NCBI RefSeq assembly: GCF_016908975.1
Contig: NZ_JAFBEX010000027.1
Coordinates: 1-60,585, forward strand
DNA length: 60,585 bases
Source of the DNA: Neobacillus cucumis
GTDB taxonomy: Bacteria > Bacillota > Bacilli > Bacillales > Cytobacillaceae
Reading direction: 5' to 3'
The notes beneath the pieces were generated by a model. The model did not search any database. It was not told the origin of the DNA and saw nothing but the letters and a program-made list of their open reading frames with translations. How positions within the stretch are numbered: position 1 is the stretch's first letter; each line of letters begins with the position of its first letter. Position numbers and translations under genes: made by a program. Positions 1 to 8,120 of this stretch are shown piece by piece.

Positions 1-94
1 TGATTAGCTCATTTTGTTACGTTGGCTTCATTTCATAAGAAATGAATATTATTGTTTGTTGACGTTTTTGTTTGTTTAGTTTTCAAAGAACAAT

Positions 95-168
95 TGGAGC
101 GGGTGATGGGAATCGAACCCACTACATCAGCTTGGAAGGCTGAGGTTTTACCAGTAAACTACACCCGC
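95..168 (-). tRNA. tRNA-Gly (TCC)
   Basis: Cloverleaf on the minus strand with acceptor GCGGGTG paired to CACCCGC, a TTCGATTC T-loop and anticodon loop CTTCCAA (anticodon TCC). The 3' CCA is encoded. It is the last tRNA of the left cluster seen in this window. Confidence 0.95.
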
Positions 169-187
169 ATAATATATGAAATTGAAA

Positions 188-264
188 TGGTCGGGAAGAC
201 AGGATTCGAACCTGCGACCCCTTGGTCCCAAACCAAGTGCTCTACCAAGCTGAGCTACTTCCCG
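188..264 (-). tRNA. tRNA-Pro (TGG)
   Basis: Minus-strand tRNA with acceptor CGGGAAG/CTTCCCG and anticodon loop TTTGGGA (anticodon TGG). CCA is encoded. Confidence 0.95.
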
Positions 265-271
265 TTATATA

Positions 272-348
<77 letters not shown>

Positions 349-406
349 TTATCGAATGCAACTTTTAAAGTATATCAAAACCATTTTGGTTTGTCAAGAA
401 CTTTTT

Positions 407-492
<86 letters not shown>

Positions 493-552
493 ATGAATTA
501 ACAACAAAATTAATAATAACATCTTACATCGTTTGAATCAAGAGGAATTTAT

Positions 553-637
553 TGGTGCGGGTGAAGGGAGTCGAACCCCCACGCCTTGCGGCGCCAGATC
601 CTAAGTCTGGTGCGTCTGCCAATTCCGCCACACCCGC
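553..637 (-). tRNA. tRNA-Leu (TAG)
   Basis: Class II tRNA with a long variable arm, anticodon loop CTTAGGA (anticodon TAG) and encoded CCA. Confidence 0.95.
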
Positions 638-651
638 ATATTATAATCGAA

Positions 652-727
652 TGGTGAGCCATGAAGGACTCGAACCTTCGACCCTCTGATTAAAAGTCAG
701 ATGCTCTACCGACTGAGCTAATGGCTC
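652..727 (-). tRNA. tRNA-Lys (TTT)
   Basis: Minus-strand tRNA with acceptor GAGCCAT and anticodon loop CTTTTAA (anticodon TTT). CCA is encoded, unlike the second tRNA-Lys at 59698-59770. Its first 26 nt are duplicated upstream at 845-870. Confidence 0.95.
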
Positions 728-844
728 GTAAGAGAATTGTTACCTAAACTTTATGTTTCGCCGGATGCCCACACCTCAGTAAGCTTATTCAAGCAGCAGC
801 TCGGCGTGTGCCCTGACGCTGTTTCGTTGAAGCTTATTCGTTCG

Positions 845-870
845 TGCTCTACCGACTGAGCTAATGGCTC
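845..870 (-). pseudogene. 5' fragment of tRNA-Lys
   Basis: These 26 nt are identical to the 5' part of the intact tRNA-Lys (702-727), covering the acceptor 5' strand and D-arm. The rest of the gene is missing; a 117-nt sequence at 728-844 lies between the two copies. The sequence just before it, a short A-rich spacer and then tRNA-Gln, matches the Gln-Lys junction of the right-hand cluster, so this looks like the original Lys position, now broken. Confidence 0.85.
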
Positions 871-880
871 ATTTAAAAAA

Positions 881-955
881 TGGCTGGGCTAGCTGGATTT
901 GAACCAACGCATGTCGCAGTCAAAGTGCGATGCCTTACCGCTTGGCTATAGCCCA
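881..955 (-). tRNA. tRNA-Gln (TTG)
   Basis: Minus-strand tRNA with acceptor TGGGCTA/TAGCCCA, anticodon loop CTTTGAC (anticodon TTG) and encoded CCA. The same gene recurs at 59781-59855. Confidence 0.95.
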
Positions 956-1012
956 ATGTGATTTATTAGAGTAAGAAACAGGAAATGAATCAACGTCACT
1001 CCCCGTCCCTGA

Positions 1013-1084
1013 TGACCCCTACGGGATTCGAACCCGTGTTACCGCCGTGAAAGGGCGGTGTCTTAACCGCTTGACCAAGGGGCC
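1013..1084 (-). tRNA. tRNA-Glu (TTC)
   Basis: Minus-strand tRNA with acceptor GGCCCCT/AGGGGTC and anticodon loop CTTTCAC (anticodon TTC). CCA is not encoded; the bases after the discriminator are TCA. The same gene recurs at 60219-60290. Confidence 0.95.
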
Positions 1085-1095
1085 AAATATTTATA

Positions 1096-1186
1096 TGGCG
1101 GAGAAGGAGGGATTTGAACCCTCGCGCCGGTCACCCGACCTACACCCTTAGCAGGGGCGCCTCTTCAGCCTCTTGAGTACTTCCCC
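1096..1186 (-). tRNA. tRNA-Ser (GCT)
   Basis: Class II tRNA of 91 nt with a long variable arm, anticodon GCT and encoded CCA. Confidence 0.95.
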
Positions 1187-1193
1187 ATATAAA

Positions 1194-1268
1194 TGGCTCC
1201 GCAGGTAGGACTCGAACCTACGACCGATCGGTTAACAGCCGATAGCTCTACCACTGAGCTACTGCGGA
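1194..1268 (-). tRNA. tRNA-Asn (GTT)
   Basis: Minus-strand tRNA with acceptor TCCGCAG, anticodon loop CTGTTAA (anticodon GTT) and encoded CCA. It is the first gene after the promoter of the left cluster. The same gene recurs at 60402-60476. Confidence 0.95.
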
Positions 1269-1320
1269 ATAATCATTAATAATGCTTGTCTCTAAGACGT
1301 TTGCCCTGTCGACTCTTTAC

Positions 1321-1349
1321 ATTATAAAGACTTACAACTATAAAGTCAA
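1321..1349 (-). promoter_or_regulatory. Sigma-A promoter of the left tRNA cluster
   Basis: Read on the minus strand there is TTGACT, a 17-nt spacer, then a perfect TATAAT. It lies about 50 nt upstream of tRNA-Asn and no rRNA gene precedes it, so the left cluster appears to be a free-standing tRNA operon. Confidence 0.85.
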
Positions 1350-1390
1350 CATTATTTTTACATAAAAATTATAACCAAATTATGACTCCT

Positions 1391-1861
1391 TTATAATTCA
1401 ATCTCTTTTATTTTTTTTAGTCTTCCCCTGCACTTCCCGCACACATACCTAGAAGTATTAATACTCCTCTTTCTTTGATAGGTCTGCTGACAGTCTGTGC
1501 ATTGATATAGAAGAATTCTTGCCACTTTTCTTTTTGCTTTTCTTTCAGGCAGCTGATTGCAAAAACGGGGAGCGCCTACTCTCTTCAATAAAAGTTTAAA
1601 GTCCTGATCCTTGTGTTGATATCCTTTACCTTCTAGATGCAGATGATAATGGCAGAGTTCATGCTTAATGATGCCGATTAATTCTGTTTCACCAAGTTGT
1701 TCTAAATATTTTTTATTGATTTCAATATTATGGGTGCCTAAAAGATATCTTCCCCCTGTTGACCTTAGTCTGGGATTAAACACAGCTGTATGTTTAAACG
1801 GCCTACCAAAGAATTCAACAGAGATCTTTTCTACTAAAAATTGAAGTTCACGCTGCTCCAT
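1391..1861 (-). CDS. sprT: SprT-family zinc metalloprotease-like protein
   Basis: The 156-residue protein belongs to the SprT family (YdcK in B. subtilis), whose eukaryotic relative Spartan cleaves DNA-protein crosslinks; the bacterial role is not well established. The zinc-protease motif HELCH is at residues 67-71, and two CxxC pairs near 121-124 and 141-144 form a C-terminal zinc ribbon. The length is close to the B. subtilis protein. The ATG start follows GTGGGGA. It lies downstream of the divergent cmpA, as in related genomes, and the tRNA promoter begins about 40 nt past its stop. No terminator is seen after it. Confidence 0.9.
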   Translation of the reverse strand: MEQRELQFLVEKISVEFFGRPFKHTAVFNPRLRSTGGRYLLGTHNIEINKKYLEQLGETELIGIIKHELCHYHLHLEGKGYQHKDQDFKLLLKRVGAPRFCNQLPERKAKRKVARILLYQCTDCQQTYQRKRSINTSRYVCGKCRGRLKKIKEIEL

Positions 1862-1959
1862 TTTTACTATTCCCCACTTTCTAACGAACGTGACAACCTA
1901 TTATAGCATATATTGTATATACCTTTATTGATTGATGTACTTTTCGGGAGGTTTTCACT

Positions 1960-2073
1960 ATGCCAACTTGGTTGCAAAACCAAATGAAAAGGGCTTTCTA
2001 TGAGAAGGACCGCTATCAGATTAAGCTGTTAAACCAGTGCTGGTTTTTTTACAGAAAAAAACACTGCTCCTAA
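1960..2073 (+). CDS. cmpA: Cortex morphogenetic protein CmpA
   Basis: This 37-residue ORF starts MPTWLQNQMK and ends NQCWFFYRKKHCS, which matches my memory of CmpA, a tiny mother-cell sporulation protein that ties cortex assembly to coat assembly through ClpXP-dependent removal of SpoIVA. The length equals the B. subtilis protein. A clear ribosome site, GGGAGG, lies 9 nt before the ATG. It sits between sprT and tex, the same place as in B. subtilis. Its last codons form the left arm of the hairpin that ends tex transcription from the other strand. In relatives it is sigma-E dependent; I did not identify such a promoter here. Confidence 0.92.
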   Translation: MPTWLQNQMKRAFYEKDRYQIKLLNQCWFFYRKKHCS

Positions 2074-2082
2074 AAGCAGTGT
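2061..2082 (-). terminator. Terminator of tex, overlapping the cmpA 3' end
   Basis: The 8-bp stem ACACTGCT/AGCAGTGT is followed by seven T on the minus strand, a good intrinsic terminator for tex. On the plus strand it is followed only by a weak T-rich tract. The left arm lies inside the last codons and stop of cmpA. A second hairpin, GCCCGAG/CTCGGGC at 2104-2122, lies between it and the tex stop. Confidence 0.8.
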
Positions 2083-2138
2083 CCCCTATTATTTTAGCGT
2101 CTCGCCCGAGTCCTCCTCGGGCAAGGTGCTTCCAATTC

Positions 2139-4310
2139 CTAGGATGGGGGCAGCATGGTCAAGGCTACACGGCCCTTTTTCATATCAACAGAGTCCACCC
2201 AAACGGTCACAACATCCCCTACGGAGACAATGTCCAATGGATGTTTCACAAAACGATTGCTAAGCTTAGAAATATGAACAAGCCCATCTTGCTTCACGCC
2301 AATATCCACAAATGCACCAAAGTCAACTACATTTCGGACTGTTCCTTGGAGTTCCATTCCAGCCTTTAAATCTTCTAACTTTAAGACATCTTTTTTCAAA
2401 AGGGGGCGAGGCAAATCGTCACGCGGATCTCTTTCAGGTCTTACTAGGGCATCAATAATATCCTTTAAGGTTAATTCCCCAATGGAGAGTTCCTCAGAAA
2501 CAGATTTTAAATTAAGTCCTCCTAGCGCCGTTTTCAATTCTTCGGATCCTAAATCATTCACCGTCAAACCAAGACTTGTTAATAGCTTTTTCACTTCATC
2601 ATAGTTTTCCGGATGAATCCCGGTCCGATCAAGAGGCTGCTTACCATCTAGCACACGTAGGAAACCGATGGCTTGTTCAAAGGTTTTTGCTCCCAGACGC
2701 GGAACCTTCTTTAATTCAGCTCTGCTCGTAAACTTTCCTTCTTCCTCTCGTTTTTTAACAATGTTATTGGCAGCTGTTTTGTTTAATCCTGCGACATACT
2801 GAAGCAGCGAAGAAGAGGCGGTATTCACATTAACCCCTACTCGGTTAACAGCTGTTTCTACTACGAAATGCAGTGATTCTGAAAGCTGCTTCTGGGAAAC
2901 GTCATGCTGATATTGACCCACCCCTACTGATTTTGGATCGATTTTCACCAATTCAGCTAACGGATCCTGTAGGCGTCGCGCAATCGAAACGGCACTTCTT
3001 TCTTCCACCTGGAAATTTGGAAACTCTTCTCTAGCGAGGTCCGAAGCAGAGTAGACACTAGCACCTGCCTCATTGACGATTAAGTAAAAGATTTCTTCCT
3101 TCATTTCTTTTAGAATATCGGCGACAAATTGTTCGGTTTCCCTTGAAGCCGTCCCATTTCCGATTGCCGCCATTTCCACTTTATACTCACGCAGGATGTT
3201 AATAAACTTCTCACGTGCTTCCTTCGTTTTAGAAACAGGCGGGTGCGGATAAATGACATCAATCTTTAATACCTTCCCTGTTTCGTCAACGACTGCCAAT
3301 TTACAGCCTGTCCGATATGCCGGGTCCACACCAATAACCACTTTCCCTTTTAACGGGGGCTGCAAAAGCAAATTACGCAGGTTTTCTGAAAATATATGTA
3401 TCGCCTGCTCTTCCGCCTTCTCGGTTAACTCAGCACGAATTTCCCGCTCAATCGAAGGCTGAATCAATCGTTTATAACCGTCCTCAATCGCCTCTTGTAC
3501 GAATGGGGCTGCCGGGGAATGCTGCGCACGTATCCATTTCCTTGATAGATAAGCCGTTATTAAATCAGCGTTCATCTTAATCGAAACACGTAATATATCT
3601 TCTTTTTCACCTCGGTTTAAAGCAAGAATCCGATGGGGAACTATTTTATTTACAGGCTCTTCATATTCATAGTACATTTCATAAACATTTTTCTCATCTT
3701 TTTCTGCATCTTTTACCGCTGATCCAACCGTGCCAGATTTAAACGTTTCTTTACGAATCCATTTGCGTCCCTCGGCATCATCAGATACCATTTCAGCGAT
3801 GATGTCCTTGGCACCTGCAATAGCATCCTCAATGGTAAGGACTTGTTTTTCTTCCGATAGGAATTCTTTTGCCTTTTGTTCGATAGAATCTTTCGGAAAA
3901 GTCATCAACCAATCTGCAAAGGGTTCTAAACCTTTTTCTTTCGCCACAGTGGCCTTGGTTCTTCTTTTCTGTTTATACGGTCGGTAGAGGTCTTCTACCT
4001 CTTGGAGTTTTTCAGCCTTCGTAATAGCTTTACTTAGGTCATCGGTTAATTTCCCTTGTTCTTCTATGATACGGAGTACTTCTTCTTTCCTTTGCTCAAG
4101 GTTTTGGATGTACTGCCATCTTTCTAAGATCGACCGAATCTGAACTTCATCAAGGGCACCCGTCATTTCTTTTCGATAGCGGGCAATAAACGGAACCGTG
4201 TTTCCCTCATCCAGTAATGAAATAACACTTTTTACTTGTTTATAGGCGATTGAAAGCTCTGCTGCAATTTTGCCTAAGAGCTGATCATCTTTTACAGCTG
4301 TATCATTCAC
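2139..4310 (-). CDS. tex: RNA-binding transcriptional accessory protein Tex
   Basis: Tex (YdcI) is a conserved S1-domain protein that binds nucleic acid and associates with transcription. Visible parts are the N-terminal helical region with PFIARYRKE, a YqgF/RNase H-like domain (VVIGVDPAYRTGCKLAVVD), helix-hairpin-helix motifs (SSSLLQYVAGLNKTAANNIV) and a C-terminal S1 domain (DFGAFVDIG, GLVHISKLS). I chose the GTG at 4310 because GGAGG lies 8 nt upstream of it; the ATG at 4325 has no usable ribosome site spacing. The protein is then 723 residues, a normal length. It converges on cmpA. In B. subtilis the rsb-sigB genes lie between this gene and ndoA; they are absent here. Confidence 0.95.
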   Translation of the reverse strand: MNDTAVKDDQLLGKIAAELSIAYKQVKSVISLLDEGNTVPFIARYRKEMTGALDEVQIRSILERWQYIQNLEQRKEEVLRIIEEQGKLTDDLSKAITKAEKLQEVEDLYRPYKQKRRTKATVAKEKGLEPFADWLMTFPKDSIEQKAKEFLSEEKQVLTIEDAIAGAKDIIAEMVSDDAEGRKWIRKETFKSGTVGSAVKDAEKDEKNVYEMYYEYEEPVNKIVPHRILALNRGEKEDILRVSIKMNADLITAYLSRKWIRAQHSPAAPFVQEAIEDGYKRLIQPSIEREIRAELTEKAEEQAIHIFSENLRNLLLQPPLKGKVVIGVDPAYRTGCKLAVVDETGKVLKIDVIYPHPPVSKTKEAREKFINILREYKVEMAAIGNGTASRETEQFVADILKEMKEEIFYLIVNEAGASVYSASDLAREEFPNFQVEERSAVSIARRLQDPLAELVKIDPKSVGVGQYQHDVSQKQLSESLHFVVETAVNRVGVNVNTASSSLLQYVAGLNKTAANNIVKKREEEGKFTSRAELKKVPRLGAKTFEQAIGFLRVLDGKQPLDRTGIHPENYDEVKKLLTSLGLTVNDLGSEELKTALGGLNLKSVSEELSIGELTLKDIIDALVRPERDPRDDLPRPLLKKDVLKLEDLKAGMELQGTVRNVVDFGAFVDIGVKQDGLVHISKLSNRFVKHPLDIVSVGDVVTVWVDSVDMKKGRVALTMLPPS

Positions 4311-4377
4311 TAAGCAATCCTCCATCCTTTTTTCATTTCATTTTATCAAATTAAACTAAAGGTTTCATCCAAAGACC

Positions 4378-4556
4378 CTGTTATACTTGAATGTTGATTT
4401 CCGCTGCAGTCGCTCAGCAAACCCGCGGGCGTGCCGGGGAGCCTCCTCGACGCTGAAGCGTCTGCGAGGTCTCCCCTGCCCCGTACTCCCGCAGGAGTCG
4501 AGCGCCTTCCGCTCCAATCAACATTCTTAGAAAATCAACAATTACCTTTATCACAG
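4378..4556. repeat. About 180-bp element with terminal inverted repeats, copy 1
   Basis: It starts CTGTTATA and ends TTTATCACAG, with inner inverted repeats AATGTTGATT/AATCAACATT at 4390 and 4525 and a GC-rich foldable core. A second copy at 31242-31423 is nearly identical across the core. No coding sequence is present. It resembles a palindromic intergenic element common in Bacillaceae genomes and could be a MITE. It occupies most of the gap between tex and ndoA. Confidence 0.85.
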
Positions 4557-4568
4557 TAATACAAAAAG

Positions 4569-4596
4569 AAAAGCAAGCTAGGAATAGCTTGCTTTT
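4569..4596 (-). terminator. Second hairpin downstream of ndoA
   Basis: A 12-bp stem (AAAAGCAAGCTA and its complement) with a GGAA loop, followed on the minus strand by CTTTTTG. It is a back-up terminator for ndoA and could act in both directions. Confidence 0.75.
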
Positions 4597-4632
4597 TAGC
4601 AGAAAATGAAGAGGCAGGATATGTATGAAAAA

Positions 4633-4652
4633 ACGCTCTTTTAAAAGAGCGT
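4633..4652 (-). terminator. Terminator of ndoAI-ndoA
   Basis: The perfect palindrome ACGCTCTTTTAAAAGAGCGT is followed by six T on the minus strand, 8 nt after the ndoA stop codon. Confidence 0.85.
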
Positions 4653-4660
4653 GCTTTAAA

Positions 4661-5011
4661 CTAGAATTCGATGAGACCTAAACTTACCTGTAGGGCTTCA
4701 TCCACTTTTTCCATCATTTCGTCATCGAGATGGGTGATTTTATCGGTTAACCGCTGCTTATCTATTGTACGAATTTGCTCTAGCAGAATGACCGAGTCAC
4801 GTTCAAATCCGTAGCGCTTCGCATCAATTTCGACATGAGTAGGAAGCTTTGCTTTTTGAATTTGAGCTGTAATCGCTGCAACAATCACGGTGGGACTAAA
4901 CCGATTCCCGATGTCGTTTTGGATGACAAGTACAGGTCGGACGCCGCCTTGTTCAGAACCAACAACTGGGGATAGGTCCGCAAAATAAACGTCACCACGC
5001 TTGACAATCAA
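4661..5011 (-). CDS. ndoA: Type II toxin NdoA (EndoA), MazF/PemK-family mRNA endonuclease
   Basis: The 116-residue protein is a MazF-like ribonuclease; in B. subtilis EndoA cuts mRNA at UACAU. The typical start is visible (VKRGDVYFADLSPVVGSEQGG), as are the RPVLVIQND strand and the conserved C-terminal region ending SLGLIEF. The start codon is TTG at 5011 with GGAGG 8 nt upstream. The antitoxin gene ends 4 nt before it, so the two are co-transcribed. A strong terminator follows. Confidence 0.95.
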   Translation of the reverse strand: MIVKRGDVYFADLSPVVGSEQGGVRPVLVIQNDIGNRFSPTVIVAAITAQIQKAKLPTHVEIDAKRYGFERDSVILLEQIRTIDKQRLTDKITHLDDEMMEKVDEALQVSLGLIEF

Positions 5012-5015
5012 AGGA

Positions 5016-5297
5016 TTATCCTCCGCTTACAAGACGTTCAACTGTGTGTTCTGCCTCATATTCTGCTAAAAATGCTTCTGATGCAATCCTAAGATTAATC
5101 TTTGCCATTTCCATGTATCCACGTCTCATCGACTCGCGAATTTGTCTCTTTTTCCGTTCGCGTAAATACATTTTTGTTGCTTGGTAAATGAACTCACTCC
5201 GGTTTACATTTTCCTGTTTAACGAAGCCATCTAACTCCGTTAAAAGATGTTGCGGTAACTTTACTAAGATTTCCGTAGTTGCGCCAGTTTCAGACAC
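5016..5297 (-). CDS. ndoAI: Antitoxin NdoAI (EndoAI), ribbon-helix-helix
   Basis: This is the antitoxin partner of ndoA. The N-terminal 45 residues (TEILVKLPQHLLTELDGFVK) form a CopG-like ribbon-helix-helix DNA-binding domain, and the C-terminal MRRGYMEMAKINL...TVERLVSGG segment matches the known toxin-binding tail. I chose GTG at 5297 because GGAGG lies 9 nt upstream and the product is then 93 residues starting MSETGA, the size and start of the B. subtilis protein. The ATG two codons earlier sits only 3 nt from the ribosome site. Confidence 0.92.
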   Translation of the reverse strand: MSETGATTEILVKLPQHLLTELDGFVKQENVNRSEFIYQATKMYLRERKKRQIRESMRRGYMEMAKINLRIASEAFLAEYEAEHTVERLVSGG

Positions 5298-5567
5298 AAA
5301 CATACACCTCCACCATCACTACACACCATTTTTATCTAACCAGAATTACATTCTGATGCTTAAATTTAACTGCACTTCTGTTTACGCCCCTCGTATTCAT
5401 CCGCGAGTTTTAAATTTAATATCTGTACCATATTTAATAATAACACTAATCAAGCCCAATTCATAGACTAAATATAATTCTACTGTATTATAAGCCAATA
5501 AAAGATGCTTTTATGCACAATTTACCGCAATATCATAAATATGTGCAAATTTCTTTATTTACTCCTG

Positions 5568-6731
5568 TTAATTGTGAAGAAGGCCATTTTTTACTTCGAC
5601 AATTTTACCATCTTTTTTATAAATGCGTGGAACACGATTGGCAATCATACAGGGAACTTCATAATTGATCGTTTCAAGTTTTGCCGCTACCTCATTAACA
5701 GAAATGAATTGATCTCCTTGCCCGCCCATTAACGTGACAATGGTTCCCACGGGTAAATTAGAAGGTAAACGTACCATACACTGGTCCATACAAATCCTTC
5801 CGACGATTGGTGCACGTTGTCCATCCACTAACACTTCTTGACCCTGGAGCTTCCGAATCCATCCATCAGCATAGCCAATTGGAAGAGTGCCAATCCATTC
5901 ACCCTCTTTGCCTTCATAGGTCGCTCCATAGCTAACCTTATCCCCTTTATTTAGCTGCTTCACATGGACAAGCCTTGTTTTTAGTGAAATAGCCTCTTTC
6001 AAAGGAAATGGAATTTCTTTTTCCATTGCAAGAGAAGGTGTTAATCCATACATGGCGATACCAAGCCTGACAGCATTAAAATAGGCATTAGGAAATCTAA
6101 TGGCAGCAGCACTGTTACTCGTATGGATATATTTAGGCCGTTTGGTTAAAACCTTTAATAAATCCTCAAATAAGGCTAATTGCTGTTGGAAGTAACGAAT
6201 ATCTAATTCGTCAGCCGTAGCAAAATGAGTAAAGATTCCTTCAAAAATAAACCGTGGATCGGCTAAAATAAATTGTTCCACGGTTGATAATTCCTCGCCG
6301 CTGCGAACACCAATTCTCCCCATCCCCGTATCAACTTTGATGTGAAGGGGAACTTTGTCACCTTCTGCTAGATGTGTTTGGGCTTCTTGAAGCCATTCCT
6401 TCTGAAAGACTGTTAGGGTTATCTTAAACTTGGCGGCAATTTGAACATCTTCAGGCCTTGTTGCGCCTAAAACCAAAATAGGAGCTTGAATTCCTTTTTG
6501 CCTTAACGCTATCGCTTCATCCATAAAAGCTACCGCAAGATAGCTTGCTCCAGCTGATAGAGCCGTTTGGGCCACTTCCACATCCCCATGACCGTAAGCA
6601 TTCGCTTTGACGACCGCCATAATCTCGACGTGTTCTGATAAATGTTTTTTTACAGCCGCAACATTTTCAGCAATACAATCCAAATCCACTTCTGCCCAAG
6701 TATCTCGATAAAAAGAACCTTGCATTACCAT
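5568..6731 (-). CDS. alr: Alanine racemase
   Basis: Alr is the PLP-dependent enzyme that interconverts L- and D-alanine for peptidoglycan. The PLP lysine is K42 in VVKANAYGHG. The second catalytic residue is the tyrosine in KVSYGATYEG, and the C-terminal beta domain carries RICMDQCMVRLP. The 387-residue length is normal. The ATG start is preceded by AGGAAG. It lies upstream of ndoAI on the same strand, separated by about 270 nt of AT-rich sequence in which I see no gene. Confidence 0.96.
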   Translation of the reverse strand: MVMQGSFYRDTWAEVDLDCIAENVAAVKKHLSEHVEIMAVVKANAYGHGDVEVAQTALSAGASYLAVAFMDEAIALRQKGIQAPILVLGATRPEDVQIAAKFKITLTVFQKEWLQEAQTHLAEGDKVPLHIKVDTGMGRIGVRSGEELSTVEQFILADPRFIFEGIFTHFATADELDIRYFQQQLALFEDLLKVLTKRPKYIHTSNSAAAIRFPNAYFNAVRLGIAMYGLTPSLAMEKEIPFPLKEAISLKTRLVHVKQLNKGDKVSYGATYEGKEGEWIGTLPIGYADGWIRKLQGQEVLVDGQRAPIVGRICMDQCMVRLPSNLPVGTIVTLMGGQGDQFISVNEVAAKLETINYEVPCMIANRVPRIYKKDGKIVEVKNGLLHN

Positions 6732-6850
6732 CGTTCCACTTCCTAATTAAATTACATTTTTATATTGTACCACAAAATTATATTATGATTTTTTTACGTC
6801 CGGCGAACCCTATACAAAAATATGATACTACTTTTTCCGCTTACATACCA

Positions 6851-6877
6851 AAAAAACAGGCACAGGGCCTGTTTTTT
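6851..6877 (-). terminator. Terminator of the YdcC-like gene
   Basis: Stem AAAAAACAGGC/GCCTGTTTTTT with a 5-nt loop, 11 nt past the stop of the lipoprotein gene. It can act in both directions. Confidence 0.85.
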
Positions 6878-6888
6878 AAATTTCATTA

Positions 6889-7908
6889 TTATTTTACAGA
6901 ATCACCTTGAACGGATTTGGCTATTTCAACCATTTCATTCTTAGTCAGTTTTTTTGAGGCAATCATATAATCAATACCGCCTTGTGACCAAGACAATGAA
7001 TGATCATTAAGCGCCCCAATCGTTGCACCTAAATCCACGATATCCCCTTCCATAAGGGCTGGAGTGGCCGAAGCAACTTTAGCCGCTACTTTTTCCTGAA
7101 CAAGTGTAAAAGGTTTTTTACCGTCATAAGTAAGAACAACTCGCTTACCATCTTCAATCTTTACCGTCTTTTCTTCCAGCAGCTTGGTTCCTTTTAACTC
7201 ATATGTTGGGTACATGACGGAGAAAGATTGATCTTTGCTCTTTCCTTCGGCCATTGCAGGCAGGTTTAGCTGAGCCCGAGTCATATTCTTTTTCATATCA
7301 AAATCAGCGTTATTTAAATCAGCATTAAACTTCACCTTCGAAAACTCAACGGTCACAAGGGTGTTACGATCTGGATCCATCACTTTTACTACAGCAGGCG
7401 ATAAATCACTTTTATTCAACTTAATTTCTTGAAATGGAAGCATACTATTGTTTTGATACCGTGTCTTCGTTTCAAAAATATAATAGTCTTTTGTGGATGT
7501 AAACTTAGCTTCTTTATCCGCCACAATATCCTTTATTAAGGATTCATACAAATAAGCCTGGCTGCTATTTTGCGGCCAATCACTTTGGAAGCGGAAGCTC
7601 TTATTTAATGCCGGTGTAAGAACAAAGACGCCTTCTTTATTTCTTAAGATCATCTGGCTTTGGTCTTTTTCAGCATTTTTTAAATTAACGCGGTAAAACG
7701 TAGGATCTTTATGCCAGATTTCAACGTTGTAAACCTGCGAATCCGAACCCATTTTTAGCGTCATTTTCGCATTCACTTTATAGCTTGTTAAATCGCTCTG
7801 CTTACTCCTTAATTCTTTTACCACATCATCTTGTGATTTAGAACCACAGGCAGCTAGTACGAAAATAACCATTAGCCCAGTCAGTAGCAAGAAAAACTTT
7901 TTCCTCAT
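6889..7908 (-). CDS. YdcC-like lipoprotein, outer-membrane lipoprotein-sorting (LolA-like) fold
   Basis: The protein begins MRKKFFLLLTGLMVIFVLAACG: a short basic start, a hydrophobic stretch and the lipobox LAAC, so it is a membrane-anchored lipoprotein. The remainder (SYKVNAKMTLKM..., FYRVNLKN..., DPDRNTLVTVEFSKVKFN) fits the LolA/YdcC superfamily that binds lipid-like molecules; the substrate is unknown in Bacillaceae. I start at the ATG at 7908 because AAGGGG lies 8 nt upstream; the ATG eight codons earlier has no ribosome site. The position between alr and acpS matches B. subtilis ydcC. Confidence 0.88.
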   Translation of the reverse strand: MRKKFFLLLTGLMVIFVLAACGSKSQDDVVKELRSKQSDLTSYKVNAKMTLKMGSDSQVYNVEIWHKDPTFYRVNLKNAEKDQSQMILRNKEGVFVLTPALNKSFRFQSDWPQNSSQAYLYESLIKDIVADKEAKFTSTKDYYIFETKTRYQNNSMLPFQEIKLNKSDLSPAVVKVMDPDRNTLVTVEFSKVKFNADLNNADFDMKKNMTRAQLNLPAMAEGKSKDQSFSVMYPTYELKGTKLLEEKTVKIEDGKRVVLTYDGKKPFTLVQEKVAAKVASATPALMEGDIVDLGATIGALNDHSLSWSQGGIDYMIASKKLTKNEMVEIAKSVQGDSVK

Positions 7909-8120
7909 TCCTTCAACCCCTTCTTGTCTCATTTCATATGATTATCAAAGAAGAGAAAGGCAGGAATCAGGCCTTATAAACCATAGCTGACCTTGTCTCT
8001 CCTATTTCCCTATGAATATATGAGACAACCATGGGGATTATTCTTCCAAAGAGCAAAATTGAAAATGAAGCACATTAACTAAGAGTTGCAACTAAAAAAT
8101 TAAAATGTGTCAGAAAGTAT

